DNA of 40,778 nucleotides from Oscillospiraceae bacterium (lineage in GTDB: Bacteria > Bacillota > Clostridia > Oscillospirales > Oscillospiraceae). The translations under genes and the position numbers were made by a program. Location: the NCBI GenBank assembly GCA_902778665.1, contig CACYYN010000020.1:1-40778 (forward strand). The letters run 5' to 3'. Positions 33,307 to 40,778 of the stretch are shown in pieces (the stretch's first letter is position 1; each line of letters opens with the position of its first letter). The notes under the pieces were generated by a model. The model saw only the letters and a program-made list of their open reading frames with translations, ran no database searches and was not told the DNA's origin.

Positions 33307-34383
33307 TCAGGCACCAAGCAAATTCTGGTCATAGTAGAACAGGGCTTCATTGATCTCAAACACATTGTAATTGCCTTTTTCTATGAAATATCGGATGATG
33401 ATATCGAACTTGTTGCTGTCGGACAGGGCGTAGCCCGCCTTTTTCAGCATATTCTCTGTCTCAAAAAGATCCAGCTCGAGGGCAATAGCAAATGCAATAG
33501 CTGTCGGTTTGCTGGGCTTATAATATATATCGCTCCGGATTTTGGAAAAGAGCTTTCGGTCAATGTTCGCCTTTCGATAGCATTGAGCGTCTGTCATACC
33601 TGCCTCATCAATTTTTCTCAGAAGCATCTGCTGAAAGCTCTCATCAATCTGGCGGACTCTTTTTTCCAGGTCTGCTTCCTCGGCCGGTGCAGGCTTATGA
33701 AAAATGGAGGAGAACGGTTTATATGAGGCTTTCGCTTTGGGCTCTTCCTGTGCCATGGGCATCGAAAGCGCTTCCGTACGGTCATAGGGAATGGAGAAAG
33801 AAATGGCTTCTTCATCCAGGTCCCGCCGGTTTCTCGGATATTTCTGATGAAAAGCATCCACATATCGATCATCAATGTATTCCCGAAGATCGGCGGAAAG
33901 CTTGTGGCTAAGCTCCACCATCTCCCTGCCAAAGATGACGAGATAAACCGTCATGTCATGGTCAGCCAGGAAAGCTCCGATTTCAGTGACTGCTATATGC
34001 AGCGCCTGATCCTTCGGATAGCGGTAAGCCCCGGCAGAAATCAGAGGGAAGGCAACAGACTCACAGTTTGCTTCTGCAGCGAGCGTGAGAGACCTGCAAT
34101 AGCAGGAGGCAAGGAGCTTGTCCTCTCCCCTGCTGCCGCCGTTCCAGCGTGGGCCGACAGTGTGAATCACATACTTCGCGGGAAGACGGTAAGCCGATGT
34201 GATTTTAGCATCACCGGTTTTGCAGCCACCGAGCGTACGGCACTCCTCCAGAAGCTCCGGCCCTGCAGCCCTGTGAATAGCTCCATCAACACCTCCCCCA
34301 CCCAGGAGAGATGTGTTCGCCGCATTCACAATGGCGTCCACCTGCATTTTTGTTATATCATTCCGTACAATTTGAAATGGCAT
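33307..34383 (-). CDS. Macro-domain protein with C-terminal helical domain
   Basis: 358 residues. Residues 1-165 form a macro domain of the MacroD/YmdB type, which binds or removes ADP-ribose (including O-acetyl-ADP-ribose): [33 protein letters not shown] and [17 protein letters not shown] poorly ordered region (190-240) leads to a helical C-terminal domain ([20 protein letters not shown], then [20 protein letters not shown]) resembling a lambda-repressor-like helix-turn-helix fold. GGAGG is 7 nt before the ATG. It starts 23 nt after livF with no terminator between them, so it may be part of the liv transcript. Confidence 0.88.
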   Translation of the reverse strand: MPFQIVRNDITKMQVDAIVNAANTSLLGGGGVDGAIHRAAGPELLEECRTLGGCKTGDAKITSAYRLPAKYVIHTVGPRWNGGSRGEDKLLASCYCRSLTLAAEANCESVAFPLISAGAYRYPKDQALHIAVTEIGAFLADHDMTVYLVIFGREMVELSHKLSADLREYIDDRYVDAFHQKYPRNRRDLDEEAISFSIPYDRTEALSMPMAQEEPKAKASYKPFSSIFHKPAPAEEADLEKRVRQIDESFQQMLLRKIDEAGMTDAQCYRKANIDRKLFSKIRSDIYYKPSKPTAIAFAIALELDLFETENMLKKAGYALSDSNKFDIIIRYFIEKGNYNVFEINEALFYYDQNLLGA

Positions 34384-34406
34384 CGCTTTGCCTCCGTCCT
34401 ATTTTA

Positions 34407-35120
34407 TCAGCCGCCAAGATACGCTTTTCTGACCTCATCCGACTCCAGAAGTTCCTTTCCTGTACCGCTCAGCTTTATTCTGCCGTTTTCCAGTACATAG
34501 GCATAATCACAAATTGAAAGGGCTTTCTTTGCATTTTGTTCTATCAAAAGGACAGTAATCCCGGAATCCCGGATCTGCCCGATCAGTTTATAGATCTGAT
34601 TGACAATCAGCGGAGCCAGACCCATAGAGGGCTCATCCAGTAGAATGATTTTCGGCTCAGACATCAGCCCTCGCGCAACAGCCAGCATCTGCTGCTCCCC
34701 TCCGGAAAGCGTCCCGGCAAACTGGTGTTTCCGCTCTTTCAGGATCGGAAATAAAGCATACTGTTTTTCAAGATTCGCTGACAGGCGGCTTTTGTCCGCA
34801 AGTGTACCGCCGACGAGGAGATTGTCTTCTATTGTCAAGCCAGAGAAAGTCTTTCTGCCTTCCGGGACGTGGACAATTCCTTCCGCCACGATTTTATGTG
34901 CCTTTTTAGGGAGAGGTTTCCCCTCGAAAAAGATACTTCCGGACACCGGTTTTACAAGGCCGCTGATTGTTTTCAATAAAGTGGATTTTCCTGCACCGTT
35001 TGCCCCGATAATTGAACAGATCTGGCCCTTTTTGACATCAACCGATACATTTTTCAGTGCCTCAATATGCCCATAGTTTACAGAAAGGTTTTCAACCTTT
35101 AACATGGTCTTATCTTCCAT
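34407..35120 (-). CDS. livF: Branched-chain amino-acid-type ABC transporter ATPase LivF
   Basis: 237 residues, one ABC domain: Walker A GANGAGKST, signature LSGGEQQ, Walker B IILLDEPSMGLAP and the LivF-type C-terminus (LENGRIKLSGTGKELL). It pairs with LivG on the LivHM permeases. I chose the ATG at 35120, 8 nt after GGAG; a second in-frame ATG lies at 35105. Confidence 0.93.
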   Translation of the reverse strand: MEDKTMLKVENLSVNYGHIEALKNVSVDVKKGQICSIIGANGAGKSTLLKTISGLVKPVSGSIFFEGKPLPKKAHKIVAEGIVHVPEGRKTFSGLTIEDNLLVGGTLADKSRLSANLEKQYALFPILKERKHQFAGTLSGGEQQMLAVARGLMSEPKIILLDEPSMGLAPLIVNQIYKLIGQIRDSGITVLLIEQNAKKALSICDYAYVLENGRIKLSGTGKELLESDEVRKAYLGG

Positions 35121-35142
35121 ACTATATACTCCATCTTCAAGC

Positions 35143-35907
35143 CTATTCTTCTGCACCGAGATACGCTTCAATCACTGCAGGATCATTCTGGACTTCCTTC
35201 GCCGTACCGGAAGCTATGGTTTTTCCAAAATTCTGAACATGAATGGTGTCGGAGATACTCATAACCAGGTCAAGCCGATGCTCTATCAGCAGAATTGCAA
35301 AACCGAAATCGGCAGAAATCTTTCGGATCAGATCTGTGAGTTCCGAAACTTCCGTCGGAGTAAGACCTGCGGCAGGCTCATCCAGCAGAAGGACCTTAGG
35401 CTTACAGATCAATGCCCTCGCGATCTCCACCTTGCGCTGGTTGCCGTAGGAGAGGTTTTCCGGTTTCTCATCTTTATAGCCAAGCATGCCGACAACATCA
35501 AGATACTGTCTTGTAAGTTCCCTCCCGCGTCTTTCTTCACGAATACGATTCGGAGTTGGGAGGATCCCGCCAATGATAGAATATTTACTCTGGGGATCAA
35601 ATGCGCACATGACATTCTCTTCTACCGTAAGGCCTTTAAAAATACGGATATTCTGGAAGGTCCTGCCAATGCCCATATGGGTGATCTTATACTGCGGGAG
35701 CTTTGTGATATTATTCCCGTCGAGCCAGACTTCCCCCTGATCCGGGTGATAGACTCCAGTTATGGTGTTGAAGATGGTAGTCTTTCCAGCTCCGTTCGGG
35801 CCGATGATTCCATGAATTTCACCGGCATTTGCCTCCAGGGAAAAATCATCAATCGCCCTAAGGCCGCCGAAATTTTTATAGATATGTCTGATTTCCAGCA
35901 AAGCCAT
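35143..35907 (-). CDS. livG: Branched-chain amino-acid-type ABC transporter ATPase LivG
   Basis: 254 residues: Walker A GPNGAGKTT, the LivG-specific ITHMGIGRTFQNIRIF, signature LSYGNQRKVEIARAL and Walker B VLLLDEPAAGL. I chose the ATG at 35907, one base after the livM stop and 9 nt after GGAGG; an ATG at 35916 lies too close to that site. Confidence 0.93.
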   Translation of the reverse strand: MALLEIRHIYKNFGGLRAIDDFSLEANAGEIHGIIGPNGAGKTTIFNTITGVYHPDQGEVWLDGNNITKLPQYKITHMGIGRTFQNIRIFKGLTVEENVMCAFDPQSKYSIIGGILPTPNRIREERRGRELTRQYLDVVGMLGYKDEKPENLSYGNQRKVEIARALICKPKVLLLDEPAAGLTPTEVSELTDLIRKISADFGFAILLIEHRLDLVMSISDTIHVQNFGKTIASGTAKEVQNDPAVIEAYLGAEE

Positions 35908-35908
35908 A

Positions 35909-36778
35909 TTATACATCCTCCCGTCTGTTTTTCTTCGGAGAGAAAAGCCGTTTCAAATTACGAGGCGAGAGTTCCCACTCACCGAACACCCCGTTCGGTT
36001 TGAAATTGAGGATAATCAGCACAAGAACAGCATAAACAATATAACGGTATTTATTCAGTGCCTGCATATACTGCGGCAGGAACGTTAGGAAAGCCCCGCC
36101 GAAAATAGAACCTGTAAGACTGTTCACACCACCAAAAAAGACCATGATAACCCAGTCAGCAGATTTCTTCCATCCGAAATCAGTAGGTCCGACATAACCG
36201 ACATAGAATGCATACAGACATCCGGCAAAGGAAGTTAAAGCACAGCTCATCAGGAAAGCAGTCATTTTTACTCTTGAGGCATTGATTCCCATTGCCTGTG
36301 CTGCCAGCTCATCACTCTTCACAGCAATGCACTGTCGTCCAAACTTGCTCGTCTTAAAAAAAGCTGTAATCGCTATCACAATGACAGCAGAAATCAGAGT
36401 AAACCAGACATTCACTCTTCTCGGAACACCGATAAGACCGAATGCACCACCCGTGAACTGACTCAGGAGCAGAATTAACTGGGCGATAGATTCTCCAAAG
36501 CCTAGTGTAACCAACGAGATATAATCACGCCTGAGACGCACAATCGGGAAGCCGATTACGTACCCAATTCCAACAGAAAAAATGATCGCCGCCGCAAAAG
36601 CCGCGTACATATTCAGCCCTGCCTTCAAAACCAGCAAACCGGAGACATACGCACCTATTGCCATAAAGGCAGCGGATCCCAGGGAAAACATCCCGGTAAG
36701 ACCGGTGAGAATGTAGATACCGCAGACGGAAACCAGCGTAATACAGACCTGCGTCAATACATATAAAAACAGTTTCAT
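35909..36778 (-). CDS. livM: Branched-chain amino-acid-type ABC transporter permease LivM
   Basis: 289 residues, about eight to nine membrane helices. The LivM loop MFSLGSAAFMAIGAYVSGLL is near the start and the ATPase coupling stretch AVKSDELAAQAMGINASRVK is in the middle. AGGAGG precedes the ATG; livH ends 12 nt upstream. Confidence 0.92.
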   Translation of the reverse strand: MKLFLYVLTQVCITLVSVCGIYILTGLTGMFSLGSAAFMAIGAYVSGLLVLKAGLNMYAAFAAAIIFSVGIGYVIGFPIVRLRRDYISLVTLGFGESIAQLILLLSQFTGGAFGLIGVPRRVNVWFTLISAVIVIAITAFFKTSKFGRQCIAVKSDELAAQAMGINASRVKMTAFLMSCALTSFAGCLYAFYVGYVGPTDFGWKKSADWVIMVFFGGVNSLTGSIFGGAFLTFLPQYMQALNKYRYIVYAVLVLIILNFKPNGVFGEWELSPRNLKRLFSPKKNRREDV

Positions 36779-36790
36779 ACCGTCTCCTCC

Positions 36791-37663
36791 TCACGCCTTT
36801 TCCTGCACATTGCTGCCGGCAATTCCCTGCGGTCTTACAAGGAGGAAAACAAGCATCAGTGCAAAAGAGGCAATGGTTGCCCAGCCCGAGCCCCAGAGGC
36901 TGAGGAACAAGGCCTCCATAATGCCAAGCAGCATAGCACCGATCACCGCTCCGGTCAGACTGCCGAGACCGCCGATCACGGAGGCGATAAAACCTTTTAC
37001 GACCAGAGAACCCAAAGTTGAAGTCAGGGTAAACTTAATACCAAGGAAGCATCCCGCCAGGCCGCCGAAGAAACCAGAAATGGCAAAAACCACCTGAATG
37101 ATCAGAGTGGAATTGATGCCCATTAACTTTGCAGTATCCCTATCAAAAGAAACCGCCCGGATCTGCCGGCCGATACTTGTCTTCTGAATAATAAAGGCAA
37201 GAATAATGAGGGCGACGGCAGAGATTGCCAGAATGATTATATTTTCTTTGGAAACAACTGCGTCAAAAATCTTGACGGTTGCAACATCAAAAAAGTTGGG
37301 GTAAACATAGAAGTTAGTGCCTGTTTTCAGCGTAACAAGGCCTTCATAGAGCGTCCCCAGGGTGATCGAGGAGACGAAAAAATAAGTAGGCGCAGAATGA
37401 TTTAAAAGAATTCTTCGAAAGCCGATAAACTCACCGATGAGCCCGATGATTGCTCCGGAAAGTGCTGAGCACAGCAACGTAGGGGCAAGCCCCCAGCCTT
37501 TGGAAGCCACAAGAAAATATGCTATAAAAGCAGACGCCGTCATCGTGGCACCGTGCGAGAAATTGGAGAACTTCAGAATATTAAAGACCAGTGCAAAGCC
37601 GATGGCAATCAGGCTGTACACAGCACCTGTCGAAATCCCGTTCAATAGTATCTGGAGTGACAA
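36791..37663 (-). CDS. livH: Branched-chain amino-acid-type ABC transporter permease LivH
   Basis: 290 residues, about eight membrane helices: LNGISTGAVYSLIAIGFALV, FSNFSHGATMTASAFIAYF and RAVSFDRDTAKLMGINSTLI. It starts with TTG (37661-37663) behind AGGAGG; no in-frame ATG fits. A hairpin separates it from the binding-protein gene. Confidence 0.92.
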   Translation of the reverse strand: MSLQILLNGISTGAVYSLIAIGFALVFNILKFSNFSHGATMTASAFIAYFLVASKGWGLAPTLLCSALSGAIIGLIGEFIGFRRILLNHSAPTYFFVSSITLGTLYEGLVTLKTGTNFYVYPNFFDVATVKIFDAVVSKENIIILAISAVALIILAFIIQKTSIGRQIRAVSFDRDTAKLMGINSTLIIQVVFAISGFFGGLAGCFLGIKFTLTSTLGSLVVKGFIASVIGGLGSLTGAVIGAMLLGIMEALFLSLWGSGWATIASFALMLVFLLVRPQGIAGSNVQEKA

Positions 37664-37696
37664 AACAGAATTCCTCCTTTAGAAAACGTGATGAAA

Positions 37697-37730
37697 ATCG
37701 GATCGCATCACTAAAAGGATACGATCCGAT
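37697..37730 (-). other. Hairpin between the binding-protein gene and livH
   Basis: A perfect 9-bp stem (ATCGGATCG with CGATCCGAT) and a 16-nt loop lie in the 89-nt gap after the binding-protein gene, followed on the minus strand by a weak T-rich stretch. It could let part of the transcripts stop after the binding protein, raising its level over the membrane parts. Confidence 0.5.
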
Positions 37731-37752
37731 CATATTATACCTTCAGTTCAGA

Positions 37753-38889
37753 TTATTCAGCAGGATATTTCTGGAGCATGACCGGTGTAGTATTATCATA
37801 TTTGTACATAAACATCGGTGTGCCGTCAACAGGCATATGAGTCTCCGGGTCAATGGAGATAACACCCGTCATACCCTCATAGGAGTAGGACGAAAGTTTT
37901 TCAGTAATTGCGGCTGCATCTGTTCCGACTTCTTCCATAATCTTTGCTGCCATCTGCATGGAGTCATAGCCCAGGAAGTATTTATTCGGTGCGCCGACTT
38001 CTGCGCAGCGCTCTTCGATCATCTTCTCGGTAGCTTCTTCATAAACATCAATATTGTTGATATAATAGACATTGGAGCAATCTGCACCGACCTGGGTGTT
38101 GAAAGCAGGTGCACCGTCAAGACCGGTAATAATGGCCCCGGTGTATCCAAGCTGATCACAGGTCTTTTTAATCAGCACAAGAGGTGCAGTGTAGTTGGGG
38201 CAGTAGATTGCATCCACGCCTGCGTCAATCAAGGGTTTAATGAGTGTGGAGATATCAGTCTCTGTGCTGTTATAACCGATGATATTTGCCTCTTCCAGTG
38301 CTCCGCCCTTTTCCCGAACGGTATCGATGAACGGGTTCAGAAGAGCAACAGAGTAGGAATTGTCCTTCGTATAGAAGACTCCGAAGTTTTTAAAGCCATT
38401 CTGAAGTGCGAACTCCGCCATAATTGTGCCCTGAACAGTGGTGGAAGGCTGGGCACAGAAGAGAGAGCTGTAGATGTTGCCGTTTTCATCCTTATAGCAG
38501 GCAGGATCTACCGCCAGGGTAATCATCGGGACATCAAAGGAAGCTGTCATCGCCTTAAGACCGTTGACAATGTTGGCAATAGGCGGTGCAATGATGAAGT
38601 CAACTTCATCCACTGTGACTGCTTTGATATAAGCAGCTATTGCCGTGTCAACGTTGGCAGCTGTGTCATATTCAATAAACTGAACTTCTTTACCGCCGAT
38701 TCCACCAGCAGCATTGATATCTGCAATAGCATCCTCAACACCTTTCTGGACCGATTTGCCGAGAGTTGCCGTGCCGCCTGTGGTATCCTGCAGGATGCCG
38801 ATAACAATCGGATCATCTGCAAACGCTGTTACGCCGAAGCATGCGAAAAGGCACACTGCTGCAAGGAACATTGCCAGATACTTTTTCAT
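37753..38889 (-). CDS. livK: Branched-chain amino-acid-type ABC transporter substrate-binding protein
   Basis: 378 residues, Peripla_BP_6 fold: IVIGILQDTTGGTATLGKSV at the mature start, AIADINAAGGIGGKEVQFIEYD, then IIAPPIANIVNGLKAM. The signal peptide ends AFA-DD at about residue 24; a cysteine in LFAC does not make a proper lipobox. The ligand may be leucine/isoleucine/valine, other amino acids, urea or amides; sequence alone does not tell. First gene of the operon, with AAAGGAG before the ATG. Confidence 0.88.
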   Translation of the reverse strand: MKKYLAMFLAAVCLFACFGVTAFADDPIVIGILQDTTGGTATLGKSVQKGVEDAIADINAAGGIGGKEVQFIEYDTAANVDTAIAAYIKAVTVDEVDFIIAPPIANIVNGLKAMTASFDVPMITLAVDPACYKDENGNIYSSLFCAQPSTTVQGTIMAEFALQNGFKNFGVFYTKDNSYSVALLNPFIDTVREKGGALEEANIIGYNSTETDISTLIKPLIDAGVDAIYCPNYTAPLVLIKKTCDQLGYTGAIITGLDGAPAFNTQVGADCSNVYYINNIDVYEEATEKMIEERCAEVGAPNKYFLGYDSMQMAAKIMEEVGTDAAAITEKLSSYSYEGMTGVISIDPETHMPVDGTPMFMYKYDNTTPVMLQKYPAE

Positions 38890-38917
38890 TTCTGTACTCC
38901 TTTATATTTTTTTGTTT

Positions 38918-38939
38918 GTACTGTCAACTTTAACAGTAC
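38918..38939. promoter_or_regulatory. Inverted repeat in the liv 5' leader
   Basis: GTACTGT (38918-38924) and ACAGTAC (38933-38939) flank 8 nt, between the promoter and the binding-protein gene. It could be an operator or a leader hairpin. Confidence 0.45.
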
Positions 38940-38948
38940 TTTGGTAAT

Positions 38949-38977
38949 ATAATAGCATGTGCAACTATGGAAGTCAA
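38949..38977 (-). promoter_or_regulatory. Promoter of the liv operon
   Basis: On the minus strand TTGACT (38972-38977) and TATTAT (38949-38954) with a 17-bp spacer, 60 bp upstream of the ATG. Between here and 39112 nothing else is seen; the stretch is AT-rich. Confidence 0.8.
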
Positions 38978-39112
38978 TCGCTCCCTTATCTTTTCCAGTC
39001 TGCAAAATGATAGTTTCTCAATTATAAGAGTTCTATAAAGCCGAACAAATGAATAGATCCTATTAACCGCTTCACCTTATATCTGTCATTGGTTTGCTAC
39101 ATATTCTGACTG

Positions 39113-39346
39113 CTAAACGAATAAATTCCTATTCTTCTCTTCCAGGGCATGGACCAACGCCACCACAACAGGGAACATCAATACCATGGACTCTCGACCA
39201 TGGACTCTCGCTCTTTTCACCACATACCCACTAATATAGTCTACCTCACTGCGCTGGCCTGTTTTTACATGTGTATAGATAGAGGTATATCCTTCTTTTC
39301 CGTTCGTAATAACCTCTTTTACACTATCAACAATCTTGTTTGCCCC
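39113..39346 (-). pseudogene. Ketopantoate reductase (PanE/ApbA) C-terminal fragment
   Basis: Minus-strand translation gives VKEVITNGKEGYTSIYTHVK, then TGQRSEVDYISGYVV, matching the ApbA C-terminal pattern (YTSM.QD...GR.TEID...G.VV), followed by VHGIDVPC in one frame and VALVHALEEKNRN in another. A perfect 14-bp tandem duplication (39183-39196, 39197-39210) plus at least one more indel breaks the frame, and there is no N-terminal NADPH domain. It is a decayed remnant. The stretch 39347-39457 between it and manA shows no gene. Confidence 0.6.
39183..39210. repeat. 14-bp tandem duplication inside the pseudogene
   Basis: ACCATGGACTCTCG occurs twice in direct succession with no mismatch. Its length is not a multiple of three, so it shifts the frame of the ketopantoate-reductase remnant. 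Confidence 0.85.
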
Positions 39347-39457
39347 ATTGGATAGATTCTACTGTTTTCCCTTCTTCAACTAGACATTATTTATCCATAT
39401 TGCTATTTCTCCTCATTTTCATCAAGTATAATTACTTTCGATACCAAACTATTTTTC

Positions 39458-40546
39458 TTATATTTCTGGCCCATAGCAAAAGAATACTGTGGCTGGATTC
39501 TCTGGCTCAGCTATTATATTGAAAGGAGCCGCATATGCCGGAACGAAAAACTGATCTCCACCTCTGAATTTAAAGTGAGCATTTTTTGATATGACTTCAC
39601 CTTTCCCTTTTAAAAAATACAGTCCACAGAAATGTTCATCTGGAGAATAAGAGAAGGTTTCTGTTATATCACAGCGTAGTAAGCGAAAACATGATGTATT
39701 ATCATAACCCACTACTTGCGACAAATGATAACCACTACCAGACTGCAATACTACAGGTGGAATGCACCATCTTTCTTTTGCGATTTTCTCCTCAATCCCT
39801 GCATAATCAAAAACATCGAACATTTTTTCAAATCCAAGCCCCTGGTGGAGCATGAATTCATCAATATTTAATCCGGCAGGTGTAACACGTTCCGTTCGGA
39901 TTGTATAGTCAGTAGGTTCTTGAATTTCTATCAGGAGGCATCCTGCCCCAATAGCATGAGGAACTCCTCCATGAATAAGGTAAGTTTCCCCAGGATGAAC
40001 GTCAAACCGGTGAAGGCAATCTAGCATGGAGGGAATATCCTGTCTCCTAAAAATATCCTGCCATTTTTCCCGGCTGATTCCTTCTTTAAACCCCATAAAT
40101 ATACAAGGCTTTTCTCCATGAACATCCCGTCCTCCGAGAATGTGCCAACACTCTGTTTTTCCAAAAGGTGATCCAAATAACTCCATTGCCTTTTGCTTTG
40201 TCGGATGGGCTTGTATAGTCAATCTTTCCCCTGCATCTATTATCTTTATAAGTACCCCTGGTACCGCTCCATATTTTCTATAATGCTCATTTCCCAATAA
40301 TTTACAAGGATAAGATTCGATCAAGCTCTTCAAAGAGATATTTGTACCATCTACAAAATTGAGACCTTCATTTGAAAAAGCTTCTCTACCAGAATTCCTC
40401 GCAATAACAGTAGAAATAATCCACTCTTCGGGGAATTGTGAATCCCCTCTTTCTGGAATACCATGAATCTTATCAATCTGGCTACCACCTACATATGTCC
40501 TCCATGCCCGTGCAGAAGAAAGTTTCACCGGATAATCAGTCTTCAT
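39458..40546 (-). CDS. manA: Mannose-6-phosphate isomerase, class I
   Basis: 362 residues, cupin-fold zinc enzyme interconverting mannose-6-phosphate and fructose-6-phosphate. The zinc-site motifs are present: LTIQAHPTKQKAMELFG, the glutamate in KTECWHIL and the histidine in GGVPHAIGAGCLLIEIQEP. The start MKTDYPVKL at 40546 has AAGGTG about 9 nt upstream; the frame runs 37 codons further but without family similarity. The gene is clearly richer in A and T than the rest of the window, hinting at transfer. No sugar transporter or kinase is next to it here. Confidence 0.9.
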   Translation of the reverse strand: MKTDYPVKLSSARAWRTYVGGSQIDKIHGIPERGDSQFPEEWIISTVIARNSGREAFSNEGLNFVDGTNISLKSLIESYPCKLLGNEHYRKYGAVPGVLIKIIDAGERLTIQAHPTKQKAMELFGSPFGKTECWHILGGRDVHGEKPCIFMGFKEGISREKWQDIFRRQDIPSMLDCLHRFDVHPGETYLIHGGVPHAIGAGCLLIEIQEPTDYTIRTERVTPAGLNIDEFMLHQGLGFEKMFDVFDYAGIEEKIAKERWCIPPVVLQSGSGYHLSQVVGYDNTSCFRLLRCDITETFSYSPDEHFCGLYFLKGKGEVISKNAHFKFRGGDQFFVPAYAAPFNIIAEPENPATVFFCYGPEI

Positions 40547-40650
40547 ATAAAAACACCTTTTGAGTTTTAAATCTTGAATCTTTTCTATAAGATATAATAC
40601 TCTATCAACTGATATGTAATGACCGTTGTCAAGAGGAAACTTGGCAAGAA

Positions 40651-40778
40651 TCACCACAAAATCTTTAAACCGTATATATTTTTTCTAACTGAAAGCATCA
40701 TGAAAGAGCTGGGGAACAGATCACCGGCATTGGCCACTCTGATATACGTGGATTCGGATTGCTCCTTACCGACAGGCT
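40651..40778 (-). CDS. 3' end of an unidentified gene cut by the window edge
   Basis: The last 42 codons of an open frame enter from the right edge and end at TGA (40651-40653). The peptide (PVGKEQSESTYIRVANAG, then DLFPSSFMM) recalls the end of the AlbA_4/schlafen-type ATP-binding domain found in some transcriptional regulators (pattern V..G....YIR.GN...), but this is too short to be sure. Its stop is inside the unused 5' extension of manA. Confidence 0.3.
   Translation of the reverse strand, partial: PVGKEQSESTYIRVANAGDLFPSSFMMLSVRKNIYGLKILW

Noticed and set aside
37591-38952. A 453-codon plus-strand open frame
   Set aside because: Antisense shadow of livH and the liv binding protein; composition (many C, N, R) is not protein-like.
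39149-39355. A 68-codon plus-strand frame
   Set aside because: Antisense to the ketopantoate-reductase remnant and without a ribosome binding site.

Overview
The window looks like a chromosome segment from an anaerobic, low-to-moderate-GC Firmicute of the class Clostridia. The evidence is the Firmicutes-style S10-spc-alpha order (rplO-secY-adk-map-infA-rpmJ-rpsM-rpsK-rpsD-rpoA-rplQ), zinc-type S14, L36 and adenylate kinase, strong AGGAGG ribosome binding sites, and accessory genes typical of gut clostridia (DUF4143 ATPase, DUF3990 protein, BspA-type leucine-rich repeats, group II intron debris). I cannot name a family or species from sequence alone. No rRNA, tRNA or CRISPR array was found.

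Layout, left to right. 1-1770: VanZ-like membrane protein and lipoate-protein ligase, minus strand. 1791-6570: a complete minus-strand sugar ABC importer (ATPase, two permeases, periplasmic-type binding protein) with its own promoter, an 18-bp palindromic operator candidate and a terminator. 6650-11034: a minus-strand cluster of DUF4143 ATPase, cyclophilin, DUF3990 protein and YbiT-type ABC-F ATPase, headed by a promoter flanked by two related palindromes. 11044-12050: a scar region with the 5' end of a group II intron, a two-copy repeat and a leucine-rich-repeat fragment. 12054-28032: one 31-gene minus-strand operon for ribosomal proteins, SecY, Adk, Map, IF-1 and RNA polymerase alpha. It has a clear promoter, a structured leader with an internal intrinsic terminator, and a 17-bp terminator hairpin at the end.

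28153-31151, divergent from the ribosomal operon on the plus strand: a two-gene unit of a small two-TM protein and a membrane-anchored Hsp70/actin-fold ATPase without a normal substrate-binding domain. This is my best candidate for an undescribed system. 31250-32206 is a D-2-hydroxyacid dehydrogenase. 32233-38977 is a minus-strand branched-chain amino-acid-type ABC operon (binding protein, two permeases, two ATPases) that runs without a visible terminator into a macro-domain protein and a CBM9-like protein. 38990-40778 is AT-richer and holds a broken ketopantoate-reductase fragment, a class I mannose-6-phosphate isomerase and a partial gene at the edge.

Functionally, the window is a growth core (translation, secretion, transcription) embedded between two nutrient importers. 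Both importers have substrate-binding proteins with signal-peptidase-I-like signals rather than lipoboxes. Several ribosomal-operon spacers are unusually long and structured, and two ribosomal protein tails (L3, S3) carry 27-nt tandem duplications.
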